The position numbers and the translations under genes are program-made. The notes below the pieces were generated by a model that was not told the origin of the DNA, searched no databases, and saw only the letters and a list, made by a program, of their open reading frames with translations. From contig URQG01000144.1 in NCBI GenBank assembly GCA_900549895.1, positions 1-5,343 on the forward strand: a DNA stretch of 5,343 bases. The letters run 5' to 3'. Below are positions 1-5,343 of the stretch, in pieces. Positions within the stretch are counted from its first letter, which is position 1. Each line of letters opens with the position of its first letter. The DNA is from an uncultured Lachnobacterium sp. GTDB taxonomy: Bacteria; Bacillota; Clostridia; Lachnospirales; Lachnospiraceae.

Positions 1-36
1 AGATCGTCGGCAGCGTCAGATGTGTATAAGAGACAG
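1..36 (+). other. Nextera/Tn5 sequencing adapter left on the contig end (artefact)
   Basis: Positions 4-36 match the Illumina Nextera read-1 transposase adapter, and 18-36 are exactly the 19-bp Tn5 mosaic end AGATGTGTATAAGAGACAG. The three bases before it are plausibly the tail of an index sequence. This is library-preparation sequence, not genome. Genomic sequence starts at 37. Any reading frame that enters this stretch is artificial, including the apparent last residues LSLIHI of the metallopeptidase gene and the MYKRQ start of a plus-strand frame. Confidence 0.98.
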
Positions 37-528
37 ATTCATCTCCAGCCGGTGCGCCAGTTCATGCACCACAACATAATCCATCAGTTCCTGCGGCAGA
101 TAGTGAAGCCGGTAATTAAAATTCAGATTACCTTTACTGCTGCAGCTTCCCCAGCGCCCCTTTTGATTCCGGATCGTGACACGGTTGTACGTCACGCCCA
201 TATCCGGCGCATACCGATCCAGCCGCTCCGCAAAATGCGCCAGTATTGCTCTCCGATCCGTAACCGTCAGCGACTCATACGCAGGAATTTCATATGCTGC
301 GCTTCGGCTTTTCTTTGCTTCAATACGCTTCTGTAACTTCTCCCACGCGCCGGCGATCCAGTCCTCGTGTTCGTCCAGGAACCGAATCACTTCCCACTTC
401 GTTGCGCGGCGCGGCGCACGACAGACGATCCGACCATCCGGATACACCTGCAACGCGATCGTCCGGCGGTCCGAGCGGATGAGTTCAATCTCATAGCCAT
501 ATTTCGTTATTTTTTCCGACTGTTTCAT
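37..528 (-). CDS. YgjP-like (DUF45) zinc metallopeptidase, C-terminus cut off by contig end
   Basis: This is the N-terminal 164 residues of a YgjP/DUF45-family (PF01863) metallopeptidase, a family often named M48-type in automatic annotation; the physiological substrate is not well established. The start MKQSEKITKYGYEIELIRS resembles the family N-terminus. The signature block NRVTIRNQKGRWGSCSSKG lies at residues 116-134, followed by the zinc-binding helix HELAH at 155-159. No signal peptide or membrane segment is visible, so it is probably cytosolic. In this family a further histidine ligand and roughly 60-80 residues normally follow; these are missing because the contig ends after Asn164 and continues into adapter (residues LSLIHI and a stop at 16-18). 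An in-frame stop lies 9 nt before the ATG. AGAGG directly abuts the ATG, which is too close for an ideal Shine-Dalgarno, so an AAAAGAG slightly upstream may serve. It lies 68 nt downstream of hydF, in the same direction, with no obvious functional link to hydrogenase maturation. Confidence 0.9.
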
Positions 529-564
529 CCTCTGTCACTCTTTTCGAACATTTTTGCTCACAAT

Positions 565-593
565 ATTCTAGCACCGTTACATCATTTCGGCAA
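565..593 (-). promoter_or_regulatory. Candidate sigma-70-type promoter for the metallopeptidase gene
   Basis: On the minus strand there is TTGCCG (588-593), a 17-nt spacer and TAGAAT (565-570). The -10 box matches the consensus at 5 of 6 positions and is preceded by TGC, giving an extended -10 (TGnTAGAAT). The -35 box matches at 4 of 6. It sits between the hydF stop and the metallopeptidase start, about 37 nt before that ATG. This suggests the peptidase gene can be transcribed independently of the hyd genes. It is inferred from sequence only. Confidence 0.45.
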
Positions 594-596
594 TCT

Positions 597-1856
597 TTAA
601 GGCATCACAACATGTGGCAGAATTCCGGTCAGATGCGCGATCGTCACTCCGTAATTGGTCATCGGAACCTGCTGCTCCTTTGCATGATCGATGCGCGACA
701 GGACATACTTACGGTTGAACATACACGCTCCGCACTGAATGATCAGATCATACCCGCGCAGATCCTGCGGAAAATCCATTCCACTCACATGATCCACGGT
801 AATCCCCTCTCCGAAACGTTTCTTTAACATACGAGGAATCTTCACACGCCCGATATCTTCCTGAAGCGGTGCATGCGTGCAGCATTCCGCGATCAGAACA
901 CGCGATTGCTCCGTCAGCGAATCCATCTGCTTTGCACCCTCTACATAATAAGGCAGATCTCCTTTATACGCGGCAAAAAGCACCGAAAACGAAGTCAGCA
1001 TACTCTCCTTCGGCTTGTTTTCATACACATAAGAGAATACCTGTGAATCCGTGATAATCAGTTTTGGTGGCTGTACCAGTTGCTTGACTGCAGCCACAAA
1101 CTTGTCCGTTGTCACGCTCATGATCAGACATTTCTTGTCAAGAAGTTCTCTTGTCGTCTGCACCTGCGGCAGGATCAGCCTTCCTTTCGGTGCCTGAATA
1201 TCCTGCGGCATAACAAGCATGACAAGATCTTCCTCGCCGACCAATGTTCCCGTGATCAGACGCTCCCCGAAATTCTCCGGCACCTTGCGAGCCAAAGCCT
1301 CCTTGATCCGGTCAATACCTTCATTCTTTGCGGCACTCACGACGAGCGGATGTTCGTTCGTCTCTTTTACCAGAAATTTCTGCAGCGCCTTCGCATCCCC
1401 GAGATCCGCCTTGTTGATGATCAAAAGCACCGGCGTATTTTTCTCTTTGAAAAAATGGTACCATTTCAGTTCCTGCGCGAAGTGTTTCTCCATCGTTTTC
1501 GAATCCATCTCTTGGAGTTGATCCACCTCTTCTTTTTTATCGATCCCGTCTGCTGCAAAAACAATCACAGCCACATCCGTCTTCTCCGCAGCAAGTCTCG
1601 TCTTCTCCACACGCTTTGCACCAAGCTCGCTCTCATCATCAAAGCCAGCCGTATCAATAATTGTGCACGCTCCGAGTGGATGGATCTCCATCGCTTTATA
1701 CACCGGATCCGTCGTTGTTCCTGCGACATCCGAAGCAATCGACACTTCCTGCCCGGTGAATGCGTTGATCAACGATGATTTTCCACTATTCGTTTTTCCA
1801 AATACCCCGATATGCAGCCGGTTCGCCGACGGTGTATCATTTAAAGTTGTTCCCAT
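597..1856 (-). CDS. hydF: [FeFe]-hydrogenase H-cluster maturation GTPase HydF
   Basis: HydF is the GTP-binding, iron-sulfur scaffold that receives the 2Fe precursor built with HydE and HydG and delivers it to apo-[FeFe]-hydrogenase in the cytoplasm. The 419-residue protein has an N-terminal Ras-like GTPase domain. It shows a P-loop GKTNSGKSS (20-28), a switch-I TTT (47-49), DTAG (68-71), NKAD (148-151) and a SAAK G5-like motif (174-177). A dimerisation region follows, then a C-terminal FeS domain with Cys326-x-His328 and Cys375-x-x-Cys378, matching the three family cluster cysteines. The residue before the CxxC is Gln374, where several characterised HydFs have His. ATG at 1856 is chosen because MGTTLNDTPSANRLHIGVFG fits the family N-terminus and GGGAGGAG lies 7 nt upstream. 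The frame stays open to a TTG at 1889, but that start would fall inside a hairpin. It is the last gene of the hyd run, 118 nt after hydG. Confidence 0.97.
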   Translation of the reverse strand: MGTTLNDTPSANRLHIGVFGKTNSGKSSLINAFTGQEVSIASDVAGTTTDPVYKAMEIHPLGACTIIDTAGFDDESELGAKRVEKTRLAAEKTDVAVIVFAADGIDKKEEVDQLQEMDSKTMEKHFAQELKWYHFFKEKNTPVLLIINKADLGDAKALQKFLVKETNEHPLVVSAAKNEGIDRIKEALARKVPENFGERLITGTLVGEEDLVMLVMPQDIQAPKGRLILPQVQTTRELLDKKCLIMSVTTDKFVAAVKQLVQPPKLIITDSQVFSYVYENKPKESMLTSFSVLFAAYKGDLPYYVEGAKQMDSLTEQSRVLIAECCTHAPLQEDIGRVKIPRMLKKRFGEGITVDHVSGMDFPQDLRGYDLIIQCGACMFNRKYVLSRIDHAKEQQVPMTNYGVTIAHLTGILPHVVMP

Positions 1857-1863
1857 GCCATTT

Positions 1864-1871
1864 CTCCTCCC
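1864..1871 (-). promoter_or_regulatory. Ribosome binding site of hydF
   Basis: GGGAGGAG on the minus strand is identical to the site before hydG and fixes the hydF start at 1856 with a 7-nt spacer. A second, out-of-frame ATG (1859-1861) lies only 2 nt from the same site. The site also begins 2 nt after the foot of the hairpin at 1874-1911, so that structure could influence ribosome access. Confidence 0.85.
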
Positions 1872-1873
1872 AT

Positions 1874-1911
1874 ATACGTAGAGCAGCAAGTCTCCCTGCT
1901 GCTCTATGTAT
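1874..1911 (-). repeat. 15-bp stem-loop immediately upstream of the hydF ribosome binding site
   Basis: The arms ATACGTAGAGCAGCA (1874-1888) and TGCTGCTCTATGTAT (1897-1911) pair around an 8-nt loop, with one non-matching position (1878 against 1907) that is A-C in the minus-strand RNA and G-U in plus-strand RNA. No T-tract follows on either strand, so it does not look like an intrinsic terminator. It lies within the hydG-hydF gap, where intercistronic hairpins can block 3' exonucleases, act as processing sites or modulate initiation. Which applies here cannot be told from the sequence. Confidence 0.8.
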
Positions 1912-1974
1912 TCATCAAATTCACGTCTGCCTGGAATCTGTCAGTCCTTAAGACATCATCACATATCTCCAAAA

Positions 1975-3402
1975 CTAAAAGCGGAAATCTCTCTTTCCTT
2001 CTGAAATATCATGAATATGCTCATAGGTGGTCTGTTTTACCTTCGGGTTCGTAATCTTCTCGATTTCGCGGTCGATCAGTTCCATACCGATCTTCTTCGT
2101 CTCCTCGCTCGCATAATCCTCAAGATACTCTTTGAGCGTCATTAAAGCATTCGGATGGCAGCAATTTAAGATCTGCATACTCTTACACAGCGCCATAAAA
2201 CGGTCTCCCGTTCTGCCCTCGCGGTAGCATGCGGTACAGAAGGATGGAATATAGCCCATTTTCATCAGCCAGTTGACCACCTCATCGAGCGTTCTCTGAT
2301 CGCTGACATCAAACTGCTCGGAAGTCGCCTCTGCTTCCTTTTCTGCCTCCGGATCCGCATATCCGCCGACACTGGTCTTGGATGCACCGCTGATCTGTGA
2401 TACGCCGAGCGGAAGAACCTTCTCGCGGACAGCCTGACTCTCACGGGTTGAGATGATCATTCCGGTATAAGGCACAGAAATACGGATGAGCGCACAAATC
2501 TTCGCAAATGTATCATCGCTGATTCCGTTGTCAAATGCGCTCGGATCGATGTCATCCGCTTTTTTCACACGGGGAACACTGATCGTATGCGGTCCGACAC
2601 CGTGTACCGCCTCAAGATGCTCCGCATGCATAAGAAGTCCGGCGAACTCGTAACGATAGCCCTCAAGTCCGAACAGTACGCCAAGTCCGACATCATCGAT
2701 GCCGCCCTCCATCGCGCGGTCCATCGCCTCGGTATGGTACGCATAATCATGCTTTGGTCCGGTTGGATGAAGTTCTTCATAGCCCTCCTTGTTATAGGTC
2801 TCCTGGAACAGAATGTAGGTTCCGATTCCTGCATCCTTCAACTTGCGGTAATTCTCAACGGTTGTTGCCGCAATATTGACATTAACGCGGCGGATCGCGC
2901 CGTTTTTATGCTTGATACTATAAATGGTATTGATGCACTCCAAGATATACTCGATCGGGTTATTGACCGGGTCCTCGCCGGCCTCGATTGCCAGACGCTT
3001 ATGTCCCATATCCTGCAAAGCGGTAACTTCTTTCACGATCTCTTCCTGTGTCAGTTTCTTTCTTGCGATATGCTTATTTTTCAGATGATACGGGCAGTAT
3101 ACGCATCCGTTGACACAATAGTTGGACAAATACAGTGGTGCAAACAACACGATACGGTTTCCGTAATAATCCTTTTTGATCTGCTGCGCCAGCTCATAGA
3201 CCTCATTGATCTTCTCCTCATTCTCACATGCCAGAAGTACGGAAGCCTCGCGGTGGGTCAGACCTTTGCGCTCCTTTGCCTTGGCGATGATGGCATCCAC
3301 CATCTCCATATTGTCCTTGTTGGCATCCGCAAATGCCAGTGTTTCCTTGATTTCCTCATCAGAGATAAATTCCTCTGCCTTTAATGATTTTACGTCGTAC
3401 AT
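1975..3402 (-). CDS. hydG: [FeFe]-hydrogenase maturase HydG (radical SAM tyrosine lyase)
   Basis: HydG cleaves L-tyrosine by radical SAM chemistry to p-cresol plus a dehydroglycine fragment, which is converted to CO and cyanide and assembled into an Fe(CO)2(CN)-cysteine synthon for the H-cluster. The 475-residue protein has the full family length. The radical-SAM CX3CX2C motif is Cys96, Cys100 and Cys103 (within NYCVNGCVYCPYH). The C-terminal CX2CX22C motif for the auxiliary cluster is Cys389, Cys392 and Cys415 (CTACYREGRTGDRF through NCC). A conserved-looking GVGPHTISVPR segment lies at 268-278. That second cysteine triad separates HydG from ThiH, its closest relative. GGGAGGAG ends 3 nt before the ATG and supports this start. 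The gene follows hydE in the same direction, but the 531-nt gap between them is mostly filled by a palindromic element; hydF follows after 118 nt. Confidence 0.97.
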   Translation of the reverse strand: MYDVKSLKAEEFISDEEIKETLAFADANKDNMEMVDAIIAKAKERKGLTHREASVLLACENEEKINEVYELAQQIKKDYYGNRIVLFAPLYLSNYCVNGCVYCPYHLKNKHIARKKLTQEEIVKEVTALQDMGHKRLAIEAGEDPVNNPIEYILECINTIYSIKHKNGAIRRVNVNIAATTVENYRKLKDAGIGTYILFQETYNKEGYEELHPTGPKHDYAYHTEAMDRAMEGGIDDVGLGVLFGLEGYRYEFAGLLMHAEHLEAVHGVGPHTISVPRVKKADDIDPSAFDNGISDDTFAKICALIRISVPYTGMIISTRESQAVREKVLPLGVSQISGASKTSVGGYADPEAEKEAEATSEQFDVSDQRTLDEVVNWLMKMGYIPSFCTACYREGRTGDRFMALCKSMQILNCCHPNALMTLKEYLEDYASEETKKIGMELIDREIEKITNPKVKQTTYEHIHDISEGKRDFRF

Positions 3403-3405
3403 AAT

Positions 3406-3413
3406 CTCCTCCC
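3406..3413 (-). promoter_or_regulatory. Ribosome binding site of hydG
   Basis: GGGAGGAG on the minus strand lies 3 nt before the hydG ATG (5 nt if measured from the GGAGG core). It lies outside the palindromic element, whose nearer end is at 3452, so the insertion left the hydG initiation region intact. Confidence 0.85.
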
Positions 3414-3451
3414 AGTGTACTTGCTCTATCTTTTACAAAATTCCGATATCT

Positions 3452-3476
3452 TATCATCCGGATAACTTTATGTTTT
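3452..3476 (+). repeat. Left terminal inverted repeat of the palindromic element
   Basis: These 25 bases are the exact reverse complement of 3886-3910. They contain the self-complementary octamer ATCCGGAT near the outer end. The flanking bases outside it show no clear longer target-site duplication. Confidence 0.9.
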
Positions 3477-3885
3477 TTCTCGATTTTAGACAAAATTTTT
3501 TGAATTCTTCAGTCATAACCGGTTCGCTTAATTTTTGTGTTCGACAACGTTTGAACCATTCCGAGCCGGTGTCCGTCTGACACAGATGCGCTCAAAATTT
3601 CTAGTCTGCCTAAATGGACGTCCTCACGAAATCGATATGAGCCGTCGCGACCAAACTCGCTTCGTGATTATAGGAACGCCACTATGTTGTGCTGCTCACA
3701 AACAGGTGTCCCAGCGACGGCACGTTTCCTTCGAACGTCCATTAAGGCAAACACGAAATTTCTCGGACGCAGTCTGTGTTCAGACGAACAACCGCCATGG
3801 AATTGTCCAAACTTTGGCGGACATAAATCATAAAAAAGCGAACCGGCTATTGCGAAGAATTCGAAATTTTGGATAACAAGAGAAC

Positions 3886-3910
3886 AAAACATAAAGTTAT
3901 CCGGATGATA
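3886..3910 (-). repeat. Right terminal inverted repeat of the palindromic element
   Basis: This is the exact inverted partner of 3452-3476. It ends 23 nt beyond the hydE stop codon at 3934-3936, so hydE is not truncated by the element. Confidence 0.9.
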
Positions 3911-3933
3911 TAGTTCGCATTTTCCGTGAAATA

Positions 3934-4974
3934 TCAACCTACATAGTCTCCGCGCGACACCACAACCTGATACCCGACACTCTCCATACGGCGCGACATG
4001 CAGTGTCTGCATTCCGCCGCCTCATCCCCGGTACAGATCTTGTTGTCATATAACCGGTACTTCTCACGCACCGCAACCGGCGACAGATTTGGCATTACAA
4101 CATTGGCACCCGCCTGAATGCCTTTCTCTCTGCCTAGTGGATGAATCGTACCAAGTGCCGTAGTCGCCGGAAGCAGTACATGCGGGTGGATCAGCCTTAT
4201 GATGGACAAAAGCCGAAGGGTCTGATCCAGCGTTCCTGCCTGCTTTTCGCCAAAAGGCGTATCCTTCTGCGGAATAAACGGTCCGATCCCGACCATATGC
4301 GGCTGTAGTTCCTTGATAAACTGTAAATCCTCATACAAAGTATCCACCGTCTGCTCCGGCGAGCCGACCATGAATCCGCAGCCAACCTGATAACCGATCT
4401 CTTTCAGTTCCCACAGACACTGCTTTCTGTGCGAAAGCGACATCTCTTTCGGGTGCAAACTCCGGTAATGCGCTTCATCCGCCGTCTCGTGCCGCAGCAG
4501 ATAACGGTCCGCGCCCGCATCGAAAAATGCCTGATAACTTGACTTTTCTTTTTCTCCGATGGAAAGTGTCACCGCGCAATCCGGATAACGCTTTTTGATG
4601 GATATTACAAGATCGCAGATGCGCTCATCGGTAAAATAAGCGTCCTCGCCGCCCTGCAGCACAAACGTCCGAAAACCCAGCCCATACCCATTGTCGCAGC
4701 AGGATAAAATTTCTTCCTTCGTCAGCCGGTAGCGATCCGCTTTCGCATTGCTCCTTCGGATTCCGCAGTACAGACAGTCATTTTTGCAGTAATTGGTAAA
4801 CTCGATCAGCCCCCGGATAAACACCTGCCTGCCGTACACCGCATCCGCAACCTCACGCGCAGACGTCCTCAGATACTCAAGTGCTTCCTTATCTTCCGTT
4901 GTCAGTAAAATTTCCAGCTCCTCGCGGCTGATATTCTGTTGTTCTCGAATCCGATCAATGATTTGATGTAACAT
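3934..4974 (-). CDS. hydE: [FeFe]-hydrogenase maturase HydE (radical SAM enzyme)
   Basis: HydE is a cytoplasmic radical SAM enzyme that acts on the HydG-made Fe(CO)2(CN)-cysteine complex during assembly of the 2Fe subcluster. The 346-residue protein is close in length to Thermotoga HydE. The radical-SAM CX3CX2C motif is Cys63, Cys67 and Cys70 (NYCKNDCLYCGIRR), inside a TIM-barrel-like region containing VLQGGEDAY, DRYLLRHETA and VGIGPFIPQKDTPF. The accessory cluster motif CX7CX2C is Cys314, Cys322 and Cys325, the same spacing as in Thermotoga; this site is absent in some HydE proteins. RHETA and the HydE-type GIGPFIP segment distinguish it from the related BioB and PylB. The ATG lies inside the end of the preceding regulator gene (20-nt overlap) and has no strong Shine-Dalgarno, suggesting translational coupling. 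The palindromic element starts 23 nt after the stop. Confidence 0.97.
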   Translation of the reverse strand: MLHQIIDRIREQQNISREELEILLTTEDKEALEYLRTSAREVADAVYGRQVFIRGLIEFTNYCKNDCLYCGIRRSNAKADRYRLTKEEILSCCDNGYGLGFRTFVLQGGEDAYFTDERICDLVISIKKRYPDCAVTLSIGEKEKSSYQAFFDAGADRYLLRHETADEAHYRSLHPKEMSLSHRKQCLWELKEIGYQVGCGFMVGSPEQTVDTLYEDLQFIKELQPHMVGIGPFIPQKDTPFGEKQAGTLDQTLRLLSIIRLIHPHVLLPATTALGTIHPLGREKGIQAGANVVMPNLSPVAVREKYRLYDNKICTGDEAAECRHCMSRRMESVGYQVVVSRGDYVG

Positions 4975-5212
4975 TTGAATATACCGTCTTGGCGCTCACG
5001 CCATCCAATCTTCCTATTTTTCCGGATAAGGCATTGATCTTATCCTGTGGTGCATCGACCGCCACGCTGATAATGTTCACTCCCTGCGCACGATACGGGA
5101 TTCCCATCCGTCCAACCACGCAATCCCTGTACTCATGCAACAGATGATTGAGTGGCTCCGCAGCTTCTTCGTTTTCCACAATAATTCCTATTAAAGCAAT
5201 TCTTGTCTCCAT
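4955..5212 (-). CDS. TM1266-family iron-only hydrogenase system regulator (putative)
   Basis: This 85-residue protein matches the small TM1266-type family annotated as iron-only hydrogenase system putative regulator, which is usually found beside hydE, hydF and hydG. The family has an ACT/ferredoxin-like fold related to the NikR C-terminal domain. Typical features here are the opening strand METRIALIGIIVEN, the VVGRMGIPYR turn at residues 33-42 and the second strand NIISVAVDAP. There is no DNA-binding domain, so the regulator label comes from family and context rather than a demonstrated role; ligand or metal sensing is possible. GGAG lies 11 nt before the ATG, a rather long spacer. An 11-nt copy of the same Shine-Dalgarno region is repeated across the start codon. 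It is the first gene of the visible run and overlaps hydE by 20 nt. Confidence 0.92.
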   Translation of the reverse strand: METRIALIGIIVENEEAAEPLNHLLHEYRDCVVGRMGIPYRAQGVNIISVAVDAPQDKINALSGKIGRLDGVSAKTVYSNVTSNH

Positions 5213-5216
5213 AGAT

Positions 5217-5227
5217 TTCTTGTCTCC
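5217..5227 (-). promoter_or_regulatory. Ribosome binding region of the TM1266-family gene, part of an 11-nt direct repeat
   Basis: GGAGACAAGAA (minus strand) contains the only plausible Shine-Dalgarno, GGAG at 5224-5227, extended to AAGGAG by the bases before it. The same 11 bases recur at 5200-5210, spanning the last base of the start codon and the next codons. The repeat period is 17 nt. Confidence 0.6.
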
Positions 5228-5248
5228 TTATCTGCAAAATAAAGTGTT

Positions 5249-5343
5249 AGGCAATTGCGAAACTCCTGTGGCGGCGTGCTCCGGCTGAGCTGACCCGGTG
5301 GCGGGCTTCTACGCTGAACACGATTTTAGACAAAATCATTGAA
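5249..5343. repeat. Candidate repeat related to the 459-bp element, running off the window
   Basis: The 16 bases 5321-5336 (CGATTTTAGACAAAAT) are identical to 3481-3496 in the left arm of the palindromic element, and TTGAA follows shortly after in both, with a one-base length difference. GGCAATTGCGAA around 5250-5261 resembles GGCTATTGCGAA at 3845-3856 in the right arm. Between them is a GC-rich stretch that contains GTGGCGG twice (5268-5274 and 5298-5304) and is unlike the element. This may be part of another repeat family member upstream of the regulator gene. No convincing promoter for the hyd genes was found here. Confidence 0.35.

Larger units (their letters stand above)
3452..3910. mobile_element. 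459-bp MITE-like palindromic element between hydE and hydG
   Basis: Both ends carry a perfect 25-bp inverted repeat (3452-3476 and 3886-3910) beginning TATCATCCGGATAACTTTAT. Symmetry continues inward. GAATTCTTC at 3502-3510 pairs with 3854-3862, CCGGTTCGCTT at 3519-3529 with 3836-3846, TGCCTaAATGGACGT at 3607-3621 with 3735-3749 (one mismatch), and GCCGTCGC at 3641-3648 with 3714-3721. All pairs centre near 3681, so the whole unit is one imperfect palindrome with a tip of about 65 nt. No credible gene is inside, so it cannot encode its own transposase. The outermost TA at each end could be a duplicated TA target, as for IS630/mariner-type MITEs, but TA is self-complementary and may simply belong to the repeat. 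It starts 23 nt after the hydE stop and ends 49 nt before the hydG start. A structured noncoding RNA is an alternative reading. Confidence 0.75.

Noticed and set aside
22..336. 104-residue plus-strand reading frame beginning MYKRQ
   Set aside because: Its start lies in the sequencing adapter, and the rest is antisense to the metallopeptidase gene.
1080..1778. 232-residue plus-strand reading frame opposite hydF
   Set aside because: It is antisense to HydF, with a composition rich in His, Leu, Arg and Cys typical of shadow frames and no domain.
1857..1889. Longer hydF with a TTG start at 1889
   Set aside because: The extra 11 residues would be encoded by the hairpin and ribosome binding site, and family N-termini match the ATG at 1856.
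1874..1911. Intrinsic terminator between hydG and hydF
   Set aside because: The stem is strong, but no run of T follows on either strand, and it abuts the hydF ribosome binding site.
2587..3384. 265-residue plus-strand reading frame opposite hydG
   Set aside because: It is antisense to a well-supported HydG with intact motifs; the open frame is a by-product of hydG codon use.
3535..3876. 113-residue plus-strand reading frame inside the palindromic element
   Set aside because: It lies wholly within inverted-repeat sequence, has no recognisable motif and no transposase features.
3452..3910. CRISPR array or tandem repeat in the hydE-hydG gap
   Set aside because: The repeated blocks are inverted and symmetric about one centre, not regularly spaced direct repeats.
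3668..4012. 114-residue minus-strand reading frame spanning the palindromic element and the end of hydE
   Set aside because: It overlaps the hydE C-terminus in another frame, and most of its length is the element's palindromic sequence. No recognisable domain and no convincing ribosome binding site; likely the kind of spurious protein that repeats produce.

Overview
The window is a moderate-GC segment from an anaerobic, hydrogen-metabolising Firmicute. Family composition, strong GGAGG-type ribosome binding sites and gene style suggest a clostridial or Lachnospiraceae-like gut bacterium, although taxonomy is inferred and no rRNA is present. Every real gene lies on the minus strand, so transcription runs from high to low coordinates.

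Reading in that direction, positions 5212-597 hold the accessory set for [FeFe]-hydrogenase: a small TM1266-family regulator, hydE, hydG and hydF. HydG cleaves tyrosine to make the CO and cyanide ligands on an iron synthon. HydE processes that synthon towards the 2Fe subcluster. HydF is the GTPase scaffold that carries the 2Fe precursor to apo-hydrogenase. The hydrogenase itself is not in the window. The regulator overlaps hydE by 20 nt. hydG and hydF each have the identical 8-nt Shine-Dalgarno GGGAGGAG. Downstream of hydF (37-528) is the N-terminal part of a YgjP-like zinc metallopeptidase gene, probably with its own promoter.

The most unusual part is the hydE-hydG gap. A 459-bp element (3452-3910) has perfect 25-bp terminal inverted repeats and is an imperfect palindrome along its whole length, centred near 3681. 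It looks like a MITE-type or structured-RNA repeat inserted into an operon gap that would otherwise be about 72 nt. A 16-nt piece of its arm, plus a second short motif, recurs in the last 95 bases of the window, upstream of the regulator, hinting at another related repeat there. A separate 15-bp hairpin sits directly in front of the hydF ribosome binding site.

The first 36 bases are not biological. Positions 4-36 are a Nextera (Tn5) sequencing adapter, so the contig really begins at 37, and the metallopeptidase gene is cut by the contig end and artificially closed by adapter-encoded residues.
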